Assembly: GCF_013522705.1 (NCBI RefSeq) | Contig: NZ_JAAMRE010000009.1 | Coordinates: 93,583 to 157,582, forward strand | Reading direction: 5' to 3' | Length of the DNA: 64,000 nt | Origin: Pseudomonas lurida | GTDB lineage: Bacteria; Pseudomonadota; Gammaproteobacteria; Pseudomonadales; Pseudomonadaceae | Shown: positions 47,714 through 56,622 of the stretch, in pieces | How the letters are laid out: every line of letters starts with the position of its first letter | Position numbering within the stretch: position 1 is the stretch's first letter | The notes under the pieces: generated by a model | What the model was told of the DNA's origin: nothing | Seen by the model: only the letters and a program-made list of their open reading frames with translations | The model's database searches: none | Program-made: the position numbers and the translations under genes

Positions 47714-48092
47714 GCTCAAGGCTCTCGGTCGTTACTGGGGTGAATGATACGAGGGCCTGCTGTGAATTTTCTTGCGAATTCTGGCGTGAGATGGGAGATC
47801 TTTCGCACTTACTGCGAGAAACAGGCTTACTCACGCTCGAATATGTCGCCTGGCAACGTTTGACTGGACACCAAGAATTAATGTGGGAGGGGGGGGATGC
47901 CCCCCGATTCAGTGAGCCAGTTGATCCAGGTGCCCGCTGTGACGCCGCCATCGGGGGCAAGCCCCCTCCCACATTGACCTTGTTGTGCCAGGAGCATCTG
48001 CGCTTCTGGACATCCCGATGTCGAGTTCAGACCACTGAGGGTGCTGGCGACGCTATAGGGTTCGACTCTCGTTTACTTGCCTCGGAGTCATC
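47714..48092. other. long intergenic region between kynB and the cupin gene
   Basis: A 379-base region without a confident gene. It holds the kynB upstream region and a REP pair at 47881-47977. A 190-residue plus frame covering it has no start context and mixes REP sequence, so I reject it. Confidence 0.7.
47881..47977. repeat. REPIN: two inverted REP arms with 53-base spacer
   Basis: ATGTGGGAGGGGGGG (47881-47895) and GGGGGCAAGCCCCCTCCCACATT (47955-47977) are inverted REP copies separated by non-repetitive sequence, the arrangement named REPIN in P. fluorescens. Confidence 0.85.
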
Positions 48093-48437
48093 ATGCCCAA
48101 GCCCATTACCGTACTGCGCGACACCCATCCCTTGCCGGTCCTGGATGCCTGCAAATGGGAGAAGCTCGAAGGCGATCCGCACACCGTCAACCTCAACGCC
48201 TACACCAGCGAAGACGGCAGCAAGATCATGGGCACCTGGATCTGCACGCCGGGCAAGTGGTACGTGGAGTACGTGAAGTGGGAATACTGCCATTTCCAGG
48301 AAGGCTACTGCGTGATCACGCCTGAGGGGATGGCGCCGATTCACTTGCGGGCCGGGGATATCTTTGTGGTGGAGCCAGGGATGAAGGGGACGTGGGAAGT
48401 GGTCGAGACTGTGCGTAAGTATTTTGTGTTCGCCTGA
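48093..48437 (+). CDS. cupin (DUF861/EutQ-like) family protein
   Basis: A 114-residue single cupin of the DUF861 group. The core WKWEKLEGDPH-like start and TWICTPGKWYVEYVKWEYCHFQEGYCVITPEG, LRAGDIFVVEPGMKGTWEVVETVRKYF define it. Members of this family often contribute to ethanolamine or unrelated catabolism, and no partner is evident here. ATG 48093 has CGGAG upstream. It converges with mmsB across a hairpin. Confidence 0.85.
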   Translation: MPKPITVLRDTHPLPVLDACKWEKLEGDPHTVNLNAYTSEDGSKIMGTWICTPGKWYVEYVKWEYCHFQEGYCVITPEGMAPIHLRAGDIFVVEPGMKGTWEVVETVRKYFVFA

Positions 48438-48472
48438 GTAATCGCTCCGCTTATGGGGGATTGAGCAGGTGG

Positions 48473-48500
48473 GTGGTGAGCGGCCGGTCCTGCTCACCAC
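48473..48500. terminator. bidirectional hairpin between cupin and mmsB
   Basis: GTGGTGAGC pairs perfectly with GCTCACCAC around a 10-base loop. No clear T-tract follows on either side. Confidence 0.6.
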
Positions 48501-48521
48501 GCAGTTTCCTTTGCGCAGGAC

Positions 48522-49409
48522 CTATTTGGGCTTGCGATAGCTGTTAACGATCGCCGAGAAGTCCTGGCCGCCCTCCCCGCGCTGGCTCATGGATTGATAC
48601 AACTGTTGAGCCACAGCGCCCAGAATCACCGGCTGCCTGGCCTGGCGGGCAGCTTCGGTAGCCAGGCCCAGATCCTTGAGCATCAGGTCGGCGCCGAAAC
48701 CGCCGGTGTAGCCACGGGACGCCGGGGCGGTTTCGATCACGCCAGGCCATGGGTTGTAGGTGTCGGAGCTCCAGCAGCGCCCGGTAGAGCTGTTGATGAT
48801 GCCCGCCAGCACTTGGGTGTCGATCCCCAGCGCATCGCCCAGGGCCATGGCTTCGCTGACGCCCACCATGCTGATACCCAGCAGCAGGTTGTTGCAGATC
48901 TTGGCGATCTGCCCGGTGCCGACTTCACCGCAATGCACGATGTTGCGGCCCATTTGCGCCAGCACCGGGTGCAGGGTGGCGAACAGTTCCGGGGTAGCGC
49001 CGACCATAAAGGTCAATGTGCCCGCCTGGGCGCCGCCGGTACCGCCGGAGACGGGCGCGTCGGCCATCGCCACGCCGTGCTTGGCTGCCGCTGCGGCCAC
49101 GTCGCGTGCGGTCTGCGGATCGATGGTGCTGCAGTCCACCGCCGGCACGCCACTGCCGATACCGGCGAGCACGCCATCGTCATTCAGCCACACGCTGCGC
49201 ACGTGGGCAGCGGCCGGCAGCATGGTAATTACCAGCTCAGCGCCTTGGGCGGCATGGCGCGGCGAGTCGCTGATGGTGCCGCCCAGTTCGGCGAGCTCCT
49301 TGAGCACCGTCTGGTTGAGGTCGAACAGGTTCAGCGCGTGGCCGGCCTTGATCAGGTTGCGGGCCATGGGCGCGCCCATGTTGCCCAAACCGATAAATGC
49401 GATCTTCAT
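48522..49409 (-). CDS. mmsB: 3-hydroxyisobutyrate dehydrogenase (MmsB)
   Basis: A 295-residue beta-hydroxyacid dehydrogenase. The Rossmann start is IAFIGLGNMGAPMARNLIKAGH, followed by DAPVSGGTGGAQAGTLTFMVG and GQIAKICNNLLLGISMVGVSEAMALG with the catalytic Lys region. It oxidises 3-hydroxyisobutyrate to methylmalonate semialdehyde in valine catabolism. It follows mmsA on the same strand by 15 bases, so the genes are co-transcribed. Confidence 0.95.
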   Translation of the reverse strand: MKIAFIGLGNMGAPMARNLIKAGHALNLFDLNQTVLKELAELGGTISDSPRHAAQGAELVITMLPAAAHVRSVWLNDDGVLAGIGSGVPAVDCSTIDPQTARDVAAAAAKHGVAMADAPVSGGTGGAQAGTLTFMVGATPELFATLHPVLAQMGRNIVHCGEVGTGQIAKICNNLLLGISMVGVSEAMALGDALGIDTQVLAGIINSSTGRCWSSDTYNPWPGVIETAPASRGYTGGFGADLMLKDLGLATEAARQARQPVILGAVAQQLYQSMSQRGEGGQDFSAIVNSYRKPK

Positions 49410-49424
49410 GGTGGTCTCCCGGAA

Positions 49425-50942
49425 TCAGCGCAGGTTGATGGTGGTGTTGACGCCATCGTTGACCGTGTCGTCGTCGAACCAGCGGCTCGTCACGGTTTTG
49501 GTCTGGGTATAGAACTGCACTACTTGCTTGCCGTACGGGCCGAGGTCGCCAAGCTTGGAACCCCGGGAGCCGGTGAAGCTGAAGAACGGCACCGGCACCG
49601 GAATCGGGATGTTGATGCCGACCTGGCCTACGTCGATTTCACTCTGGAACTTACGCGCCGCCGCCCCGCTCTGGGTGAACAGGCCGGTGCCATTACCGAA
49701 CGGGTTGGCGTTGACCAGGGCGATGGCCTCGTCGAGGGTGTCGACTTCGATCACCACCAGCACCGGGCCGAAGATTTCTTCGGTGTAAATACGCATGTCG
49801 GTGGTCACGCCCGAGAACAGGGTCGGACCAACGAAGTTGCCTTGCTCGAAACCCGGCACCTGGATGTCGCGACCGTCCAATTCGAGCTTGGCGCCTTGCT
49901 GCACGCCACTTTCGATCAGCTCCAGGATGCGTGCCTTGGCGCGCTTGGAAATCACCGGGCCGACATCGGTGCCGGCTTCGCTGCCGGCGTTGACCTTGAG
50001 CTTCTGCGCCAGCGCCTTGAGGTCCGGCAGCCATTGCTTGGACGCCCCCACCAGCACCACCACGGAGGTGGCCATGCAGCGCTGGCCGGCCGCACCGAAA
50101 CCGGCGCCGACCAAGGCATTGAGGGTGTGTTCGCGATTGGCATCCGGCAGCACCACCGCGTGGTTCTTGGCGCCCATCATCGATTGCACGCGCTTGCCGT
50201 GTTTGCCGGCCAGGTCGTAGACGTGCGTGCCCACCGCCGTCGAGCCGACGAAGGATACGGCCTTGATGTCTTTGTGGGTGCACAGCGCATCCACCACGTC
50301 CTTGCCGCCATGCACCACGTTGAGCACACCCGCGGGTACGCCGGCTTCCAGCGCCAGCTCCACCAGCAGCATGGTCGATAGTGGGTCCTGTTCGGACGGT
50401 TTGAGGACGAAGGTATTACCGCAGGCGATGGCCATCGGGAACATCCACAGTGGAATCATCGCCGGGAAGTTGAACGGGGTGATACCCGCACACACGCCGA
50501 TAGGTTGGCGCAGGGTGTAGGTATCGACGCCACCGGCGACGTTCTCGGCGAACTCGCCCATTTGCAGGGTGCCGATGGAACAGGCGTGCTCCACCACTTC
50601 CAGGCCACGGAAGATATCGCCTTCGGCATCGGCAATGGTCTTACCCTGCTCGGCGCTGAGGACCACGGCGATGCGCTTGGAGTGTTCGCGAATCAAGGCC
50701 TGCAGTTTGAGCATGATGCGCATGCGCGCGCCGATCGGCGTCAGTTTCCAGGTTTGGAAGGCGCGATGGGCGGCATAGATGGCGGCGTTGACTTCATCGG
50801 CGGTGGCAAACGGCACTCTGGCCAGCACTTGCTGAGTGGCGGGGTTGACGATGTCCTGCCACTGGGTGGTCTTGGACTCAACCCATTCACCGTCGATCAG
50901 TAGCTTGACCGGTTGTACGGAAATTTCGGCAGATGCGTTCAT
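49425..50942 (-). CDS. mmsA: CoA-acylating methylmalonate-semialdehyde dehydrogenase (MmsA)
   Basis: A 505-residue aldehyde dehydrogenase. It has [60 protein letters not shown] and the catalytic Cys289 in GAAGQRCMA, followed by [19 protein letters not shown]. It converts methylmalonate semialdehyde with NAD and CoA to propionyl-CoA in valine degradation. It is divergent from the LysR gene, with 132 bases between starts. Confidence 0.96.
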   Translation of the reverse strand: MNASAEISVQPVKLLIDGEWVESKTTQWQDIVNPATQQVLARVPFATADEVNAAIYAAHRAFQTWKLTPIGARMRIMLKLQALIREHSKRIAVVLSAEQGKTIADAEGDIFRGLEVVEHACSIGTLQMGEFAENVAGGVDTYTLRQPIGVCAGITPFNFPAMIPLWMFPMAIACGNTFVLKPSEQDPLSTMLLVELALEAGVPAGVLNVVHGGKDVVDALCTHKDIKAVSFVGSTAVGTHVYDLAGKHGKRVQSMMGAKNHAVVLPDANREHTLNALVGAGFGAAGQRCMATSVVVLVGASKQWLPDLKALAQKLKVNAGSEAGTDVGPVISKRAKARILELIESGVQQGAKLELDGRDIQVPGFEQGNFVGPTLFSGVTTDMRIYTEEIFGPVLVVIEVDTLDEAIALVNANPFGNGTGLFTQSGAAARKFQSEIDVGQVGINIPIPVPVPFFSFTGSRGSKLGDLGPYGKQVVQFYTQTKTVTSRWFDDDTVNDGVNTTINLR

Positions 50943-51074
50943 GGGGTCTCCAATTCTTATTTATATGCAGAGAACCAAGGCGTTGAACCGCCCTGAAGAA
51001 TGAGGCGTTCGGACTGTTTTTGGAGTATAGATGTGCAAATCTCTAATAAGAACGCACATAAAAGCCGGACCAAT

Positions 51075-52022
51075 ATGCAAAAAAACATCACGTCGCTGGG
51101 CTCCCTGAACTGGGATGACCTGAAGTTTTTCCTCGAAGTGGCCCGCACCCGCAAGGCCAGCGTCGCCGCCAAGCGCCTGGCGGTGGACTACACCACGGTG
51201 TCGCGGCGCATCAGTTCGCTGGAAGTGTCACTGGGCACGCTGCTGTTCGAGAAATCCCGCACCAACGGTTTTGTGCTCACCCCCGAAGGCCAGCGGCTGC
51301 TGGGCTACGCCGAGTCCATCGAAAGCACTTTGCATATGGCCTGCGAGCAGGTGTCCGGCTCCGGCGTGGCGTTGTCGGGGCATGTGCGCATGGGCTGCAC
51401 CGAAGGCTTCGGCAGCTTCTTCGTCACGCCGCAGTTGAGCCACTTCGTCGACACCTACCCGGCGATCTCGGTGGACATCCTGCCCCTGCCCCACTTCATC
51501 AGCCTGTCCAAACGCGAAGCCGACATCGTCATCGCCCTGGAACGCCCGGAACACGGGCCTTACGTGTGCTGCAAACTGTGCGACTACACCTTGCAGTTGT
51601 ATGCCACCCAGGATTATCTCGACCAACACCCACCGATCCAACGCCCGTCGGACCTGGCCACGCACCCATTTATCAGCTATGTCGACGACCTGGCCTTCAG
51701 CTCCGAGCTGCTCTACCTGGCCAACGTGGTGCCCGGCGCCAGCGCCAGCCTGCGCAGCACCAGCGTCATTGCACAATACGTGGGCGCGCAGCAGGGCCGT
51801 TCGATGGCGATTTTGCCGTGTTTCCTGGCGGCACAGGACCCGCGCCTGCTGCCGGTGCTGGGGGAGCAGATCACGATTACGCGCCAATTCTGGATGTACT
51901 GCCGGGAGGATCTGCGCAAGTTGAAGCGCATTACATTGTTGTGGGACTACATCCGGGAAGTGACGGAGCAGAACCGGGGGTTGTTGATGGGGGAAACCCG
52001 GCAGATGCGGTTTGCGGATTAA
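51075..52022 (+). CDS. LysR-family regulator divergent from mmsAB
   Basis: A 315-residue LysR protein with its HTH in NWDDLKFFLEVARTRKASVAAKRLAVDYTTVSRRISSLEVSLGTLLFEKSRTNGFVLTPEG and an effector domain starting around residue 90. It is divergent from mmsA, so it probably regulates mmsAB. In P. aeruginosa the mms regulator MmsR is an AraC-type protein, so this arrangement differs. ATG 51075 (MQKNI) is chosen over an upstream frame. Confidence 0.88.
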   Translation: MQKNITSLGSLNWDDLKFFLEVARTRKASVAAKRLAVDYTTVSRRISSLEVSLGTLLFEKSRTNGFVLTPEGQRLLGYAESIESTLHMACEQVSGSGVALSGHVRMGCTEGFGSFFVTPQLSHFVDTYPAISVDILPLPHFISLSKREADIVIALERPEHGPYVCCKLCDYTLQLYATQDYLDQHPPIQRPSDLATHPFISYVDDLAFSSELLYLANVVPGASASLRSTSVIAQYVGAQQGRSMAILPCFLAAQDPRLLPVLGEQITITRQFWMYCREDLRKLKRITLLWDYIREVTEQNRGLLMGETRQMRFAD

Positions 52023-52078
52023 ATGGTCAGCCGGGCGAGCCCCTTCACGTACTTGATGGTCTTTCAGATTGAAGCCGC

Positions 52079-52570
52079 TCAGTCGGCAATCACTACAATC
52101 GACACTCGCCGATTCTCGGTGCGCCCCGCTGCGGTGTCGTTCGACGCGACTGGCTGGCTGCTGCCCAAGCCGCGTAGTTGGATGTTTTCGTCTTTCATGC
52201 CCACGCCAGTCAACACCGTGGCCACGCTTTTGGCGCGGCGCAGGGAGAGTTGCTGGTTGTAGGTTTCCTTGCCGGAGGCATCGGTGTGGCCGTCGACGCG
52301 CACGCGCTCAATACCTACGCCGAGCAAGGCTTTACCGATGCGTTGAACGATTACAGTGCTGGGCGGGTTGAGGGTTTCGATGTCGCTGCCGAACAGCACT
52401 TTGCCCGACAGGCCGAACGCCCAGCCGTCGTCGGTGAGTTCGAACCCCTGTTGCTTGAGCACCGCGACTTGCGCCGGGGTCAGGCCCTTGGGGGGTTGGG
52501 TCTGACAGCCACCGAGGGCCGACAGGGCCACCAGCAAGGTAAGAAACATAACGCGTGCAGTCGAGAACAA
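52079..52570 (-). CDS. yfiB: OmpA-domain lipoprotein YfiB
   Basis: A 163-residue protein. A short signal region leads to the lipobox ALGGC, and the C-terminal OmpA-like domain shows VDGHTDASGKETYNQQLSLRRAKSVATVLTGVGM and LGSSQPVASNDTAAGRTENRRVSIVV for peptidoglycan binding. YfiB sequesters YfiR in the outer membrane and so activates YfiN. I prefer TTG 52570 because AGGAG lies 8 bases upstream and it is 4 bases after the yfiN stop, giving coupling; ATG 52549 would truncate the positive N-terminal region. Confidence 0.9.
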   Translation of the reverse strand: MFSTARVMFLTLLVALSALGGCQTQPPKGLTPAQVAVLKQQGFELTDDGWAFGLSGKVLFGSDIETLNPPSTVIVQRIGKALLGVGIERVRVDGHTDASGKETYNQQLSLRRAKSVATVLTGVGMKDENIQLRGLGSSQPVASNDTAAGRTENRRVSIVVIAD

Positions 52571-52574
52571 GGGA

Positions 52575-53837
52575 TCAACTCCTGTGTTGAACGTTGACAG
52601 CGGAGTGCTCCGACTCCGCCGTGTGCTGGCCGCCCTGGGACAGGCGTTTGGCCTGGTACATTGCCGCATCGGCGGCGTTGAGCAAGGTGCCGGGCGTGGC
52701 GCCATGTTCGGGGTAAAGGGCAATCCCGATGCTCAGAGAAGTGACCACCTGGGTACCACCCGGTACGTCAATCGGCAGGTCCATACTGGCGATGATTTTA
52801 TCGGCGATGCGTTGTGCATCCTCGGCCTTGTGCAACGGCGCGAGCAGGATGGCGAATTCATCACCGCCCAGGCGTGCCACCAGGTCACCGTCCCGCAGTT
52901 GCGCGCGCACACGTGCGGCAACGGCCACCAGCACCGCATCGCCGGCGGCGTGGCCGAAGGTGTCGTTGATGTCCTTGAAACGGTCACTGTCGAGAAACAG
53001 CACCGCGACCCGCTCGTTGACCTTGGCCGCGCCGCGCAGGGCTCGGATCAGCCGCCCCTCGAAGAACGCGCGGTTGGGCAACCCGGTCAGGCTGTCGTGG
53101 CTGGCCTGGTGGGCCAGGGTTTCATTTTCACTTTGCAGATGGCTTTGCCAGGCTTCCATTTCGCCGAGCAAGGCATTGAAGTCACTGCCGAGGCTGTCGA
53201 GTTCGGCGATGCGCGCCGGTGGCACTCGCCGGTCAAAATCGCGCTCGCTGCGAGCGGCGTGGGCTACCGCGGCCAGGCTTTGCAGGGGCACGGTGATCCC
53301 ACGCAGCAGACGCCGGGCCAGGTGCAACGCCACCCAGGCGCTGAGGGCGGTGCAGATCAGAATCCCGGCCAGGCCGCTGAGCAGGAAGCGCAGCAGGCTG
53401 CCGCCGTGGCCAGTCAGGTGAATGCTGCCGACCGTGCGGCCCTGGTGCAGGATCGGTTGGTTGATCGGCTGTTCGAGCAGGGTGTGCGCCAGCGCCAATT
53501 CAACCCGCGAAAGCAGGCCGGTTTCGGGTCGCGCCCAATAGGCTAATAGATTGCCATCAGCCTCGAATACTTCGGCCTCGGCCACTTCTTCGGTGGAAGC
53601 AATCAGGCTCAGTGCTTCGGTGGCTGCGGCGCTGTCGTTGAACACCACCGCCGCTTCCACCGTATAGGTGATCGAGCGCGCGATCAGTTGCAGGTTATGT
53701 TCGGCATATACGCGCAGCGCCAACACACCGAGCAGGGTCAGGGACACACTGGCCAGGGTCACCGCCACCAGCGCCAGGATCAAGTGACCACGGCCGATGA
53801 CGGAGCGCAGGGTAGGTCGCACTTTCACGTCGGTCAT
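52575..53837 (-). CDS. yfiN: diguanylate cyclase YfiN (TpbB)
   Basis: A 420-residue inner-membrane protein. TM1 at about 18-42, a periplasmic CHASE8-like sensor (residues about 45-150), TM2 at about 150-175, HAMP, then a GGDEF domain with GGDEF at 324-328 and an RxxD inhibitory site at 315-318. It makes cyclic-di-GMP and is held inactive by periplasmic YfiR. Its ATG overlaps the yfiR stop by 4 bases. Confidence 0.94.
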   Translation of the reverse strand: MTDVKVRPTLRSVIGRGHLILALVAVTLASVSLTLLGVLALRVYAEHNLQLIARSITYTVEAAVVFNDSAAATEALSLIASTEEVAEAEVFEADGNLLAYWARPETGLLSRVELALAHTLLEQPINQPILHQGRTVGSIHLTGHGGSLLRFLLSGLAGILICTALSAWVALHLARRLLRGITVPLQSLAAVAHAARSERDFDRRVPPARIAELDSLGSDFNALLGEMEAWQSHLQSENETLAHQASHDSLTGLPNRAFFEGRLIRALRGAAKVNERVAVLFLDSDRFKDINDTFGHAAGDAVLVAVAARVRAQLRDGDLVARLGGDEFAILLAPLHKAEDAQRIADKIIASMDLPIDVPGGTQVVTSLSIGIALYPEHGATPGTLLNAADAAMYQAKRLSQGGQHTAESEHSAVNVQHRS

Positions 53838-54409
53838 GGCCCCGGCGACCGGCGGCGGGACAGTTGCAGCACGCTGGGGTGAATGCGCACGCCGCTGCGT
53901 GCCACCGAGTCGAGGTTGACCTCGAACGACACCTGCTCATTGCCCACACGCAGGCAGAACAGACTGCCCACGGTGCATGGGTCGCCGCCTTCGCTGATGC
54001 TGAGCACCGGGTGACCGATCAACGAGGCAAACAACTGGCTGCGCTCGTCGGCGGAAAGCTTGCCGATGTACACCGCATCGCAGGCATTGACGATATCGGG
54101 ATGGTTGACCAGCAGGCGCTGCACCACTACCGGACGGCCGGTGGCCTGAGTGGTGCCCTTGATCAGGTCGTCGGTGTATTGGGTAGGCCCGACGATGCAC
54201 AAACGCAATTGCGCCGGCTCGACCGGCCAGCGCGCATAACTGAGGATGCCCAGGACCACCTGAGTGACGGCCTCGGCACGCTGATCAGCCATGCGGTCGC
54301 CGCCTGAGGCTTCAGCGAACACGCGCGGTGCCAGCACACACAGCAGCGCGATCAGCAGCAGGCGTCTCCAGCTCCAACGGCACTCTGTGGGCGAGACAGC
54401 CACGTTCAT
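53834..54409 (-). CDS. yfiR: periplasmic repressor YfiR
   Basis: A 191-residue exported protein (signal RRLLLIALLCVLAPRVFA). Cysteines at 71, 110, 145 and 152 fit the numbering of the redox-sensing disulfides known in P. aeruginosa YfiR. YfiR binds YfiN and blocks it, so the yfiBNR operon links periplasmic redox and envelope stress to biofilm control. ATG 54409 (MNVAVSP) gives this numbering, supporting it over a longer frame. Confidence 0.93.
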   Translation of the reverse strand: MNVAVSPTECRWSWRRLLLIALLCVLAPRVFAEASGGDRMADQRAEAVTQVVLGILSYARWPVEPAQLRLCIVGPTQYTDDLIKGTTQATGRPVVVQRLLVNHPDIVNACDAVYIGKLSADERSQLFASLIGHPVLSISEGGDPCTVGSLFCLRVGNEQVSFEVNLDSVARSGVRIHPSVLQLSRRRSPGP

Positions 54410-54564
54410 GCTGCGATTCTCTCGGGTGTTTTCGTGGGGTGATGCCGCAACGATAGCACAGCGGCGAAAAACCCCGCGAGGCAGTGCCATCGCGAGGGCC
54501 GCTATTTTTTCAGAAAATTCACACAGCGAAATAAGAAATATTAGATGACCTGTCAGTCAGCTTT

Positions 54565-56622
54565 TCAGGCGCCGCTATCCAATTCCAGCATCAGCCCGCT
54601 CAAACGCTTGACCTTGCGTCGCACCGCTTCCTCAAATACACCGCCGCGCGGCTCGATCAAGCTGAACCAGCGTTTGGCGCGGGTGATGCCGGTGTAGATC
54701 AACTCCTTGGTCAATACCGGATTCAAGGCGTCCGGCAGGATCAGCGCGGTGTGGGTGAATTCCGAGCCCTGGGATTTGTGCACGGTCATGGCGTACACGG
54801 TTTCCACATCATTCAGACGACTGGGCAGTACAAAGCGCACACCACCCTGACCATCGTTACGTGGGAACGCGACGCGCAGCACCTGCGGGCCGCCGTCGCT
54901 TTCGGGCAGTTTGAGGGCGATGCCGATGTCGCCATTCATCAAACCCAGGCCATAGTCGTTGCGGGTCATCAGCACGGGGCGACCTTCATACCATTGCTCA
55001 TCGCCTTCGATCAGCCTCACCTTGCGTAACGCCGCAGTGATACGCGCGTTCAGCCCCTCCACGCCCCACGGGCCCTTGCGCACGGCACAGAGCAATTGGA
55101 ACGCGTCGAAGGCTTGCAACAGTTGCTGGGCCCAGGCCGTCCAGGCGGGGTCGTCACGCGGGGCGGCAGGTGACGGACGCGCCGATTGCAGCAGGTTCAA
55201 GTAATAACGATAGCCCTCGGCACCGCCGCCCTGCCCGTCCAGCACCAGGCGCTCCAGGGCGTGGTCGTGTTCGCCCTTGAGGCTGACACAGAACAGGTCG
55301 CTGTGACTGCGCGCAGCCAGCAGCCTGCGCGCTTCTTCCGCGTTCTGTTGATTGACCCAGCGCGCCAGTTGCCCGATGCCGCTGCCTTCGCCGAACCGGC
55401 GCGAGTAGCGCAGCATCACCACTTGCTGGGCCAGGGGATGGCTGTGGTCGAGGTCTTCGCTCAGGCCGCTGGTGCTGAGGTCTTCGCCGCTGACGGCTTG
55501 CAGCCACTGGCGCGTGTCGGGGTTGTACCAACCGGCCTCGGCGTCGCGGCACAGGTCACCGAGCACCGCGCCGGCTTCCACGGACGCCAATTGATCCTTG
55601 TCGCCCAGCAGCACCAGACGGGCATGGGGCGGCAGGGCATCCAGCAGGTTGGCCATCATTTCCAGGTCGATCATCGAGGCCTCGTCCACCACCAGCACAT
55701 CCAACGGCAATGGGTTGCCCGCATGGTGCCGGAAGTGTCGGGTGCCTGGACGACTGCCCAGCAAGCGGTGAACCGTGGTGACCTGAGTAGGAATTTTTTC
55801 GCGCACGGCCTCGGGCACGCTCAGCGACAGCACTTGCTGGCTGATGGACTCGGTGAGCCGCGCAGCCGCTTTGCCGGTGGGCGCCGCCAGGCGAATACGC
55901 AACGGGGTGCCGATTTCCACGGCAGGCGCCTGCAGCAACGCAAGCAGACGCACCACAGTGGTGGTCTTGCCGGTGCCGGGCCCGCCGGTGACGATGCTGA
56001 ACGCACCTCGCGTGGCCAGTGCACAGGCGAGTTTCTGCCAATCCACCACGCCGTCGGGCGCAGGTTGGTCGAACAGACCGCTCAAGCGCTCGGGCAAATC
56101 GTCGGCAACGTTTTCGCGGGTCGCCAGGCGCAGGCGCAATGCAGTGTCGATACGCCGCTCGTAAGTCCAATAACGCCGCAGGTACAGACGTTTACCTGAC
56201 AACACCAAGGGCCGGCTCTGCGCCGCCTCGCTGCCGTCCAGCGCCAGGGCGACCAAGGGACTGGCGGCCAGTACATGGCACCAGTGAGCGCCGTCGAGGC
56301 CATCGAGCAACTGCGACGGGAGGAGCATCGCGCCGGTCTGCAGGTCACCTTCGGGAGGCAGGGACAGAGCGAAATCCGGCGCTTTGAGGGTTTCGAACAA
56401 ATCCAGGCAGACATGGCCGTGGCCCAGTTGATGGCTGGTCAATGCAGCGGCAAGCAATAACAGAGGATCGGCCAGGGGATCGAGTTCGTGCAGGAAGCCG
56501 ACGAAGGCTTTGTCCAGCGCTCGCAACCAGCCGCGCTCGACCCAGCGCTCCAGCAGTTGCACCAGGTCGACGGCACGTTCCAACGGTTCCAACGCCTCCA
56601 GCGGGAGCGGCGACAGGCTCAT
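54565..56622 (-). CDS. recD: exodeoxyribonuclease V alpha subunit (RecD)
   Basis: A 685-residue SF1 helicase. The Walker A motif is GGPGTGKTTT, with DVLVVDEASMIDLEMMANLLDALP (Walker B), LVLLGDKDQLASVEAGAVLGDL and a late YAMTVHKSQGSEFTHTALILP. RecD supplies 5'-3' unwinding in the RecBCD recombination/degradation complex. Its start overlaps the recB stop by 4 bases, so recCBD forms one operon. Confidence 0.96.
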   Translation of the reverse strand: MSLSPLPLEALEPLERAVDLVQLLERWVERGWLRALDKAFVGFLHELDPLADPLLLLAAALTSHQLGHGHVCLDLFETLKAPDFALSLPPEGDLQTGAMLLPSQLLDGLDGAHWCHVLAASPLVALALDGSEAAQSRPLVLSGKRLYLRRYWTYERRIDTALRLRLATRENVADDLPERLSGLFDQPAPDGVVDWQKLACALATRGAFSIVTGGPGTGKTTTVVRLLALLQAPAVEIGTPLRIRLAAPTGKAAARLTESISQQVLSLSVPEAVREKIPTQVTTVHRLLGSRPGTRHFRHHAGNPLPLDVLVVDEASMIDLEMMANLLDALPPHARLVLLGDKDQLASVEAGAVLGDLCRDAEAGWYNPDTRQWLQAVSGEDLSTSGLSEDLDHSHPLAQQVVMLRYSRRFGEGSGIGQLARWVNQQNAEEARRLLAARSHSDLFCVSLKGEHDHALERLVLDGQGGGAEGYRYYLNLLQSARPSPAAPRDDPAWTAWAQQLLQAFDAFQLLCAVRKGPWGVEGLNARITAALRKVRLIEGDEQWYEGRPVLMTRNDYGLGLMNGDIGIALKLPESDGGPQVLRVAFPRNDGQGGVRFVLPSRLNDVETVYAMTVHKSQGSEFTHTALILPDALNPVLTKELIYTGITRAKRWFSLIEPRGGVFEEAVRRKVKRLSGLMLELDSGA

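Noticed and set aside
47704..48276. 190-residue plus frame upstream of the cupin gene
   Set aside because: It crosses a REPIN and the cupin start in another frame, with no supporting start site.
48594..50381. 595-residue plus-strand frame across mmsB and mmsA
   Set aside because: Antisense of two recognised enzymes; no family features.
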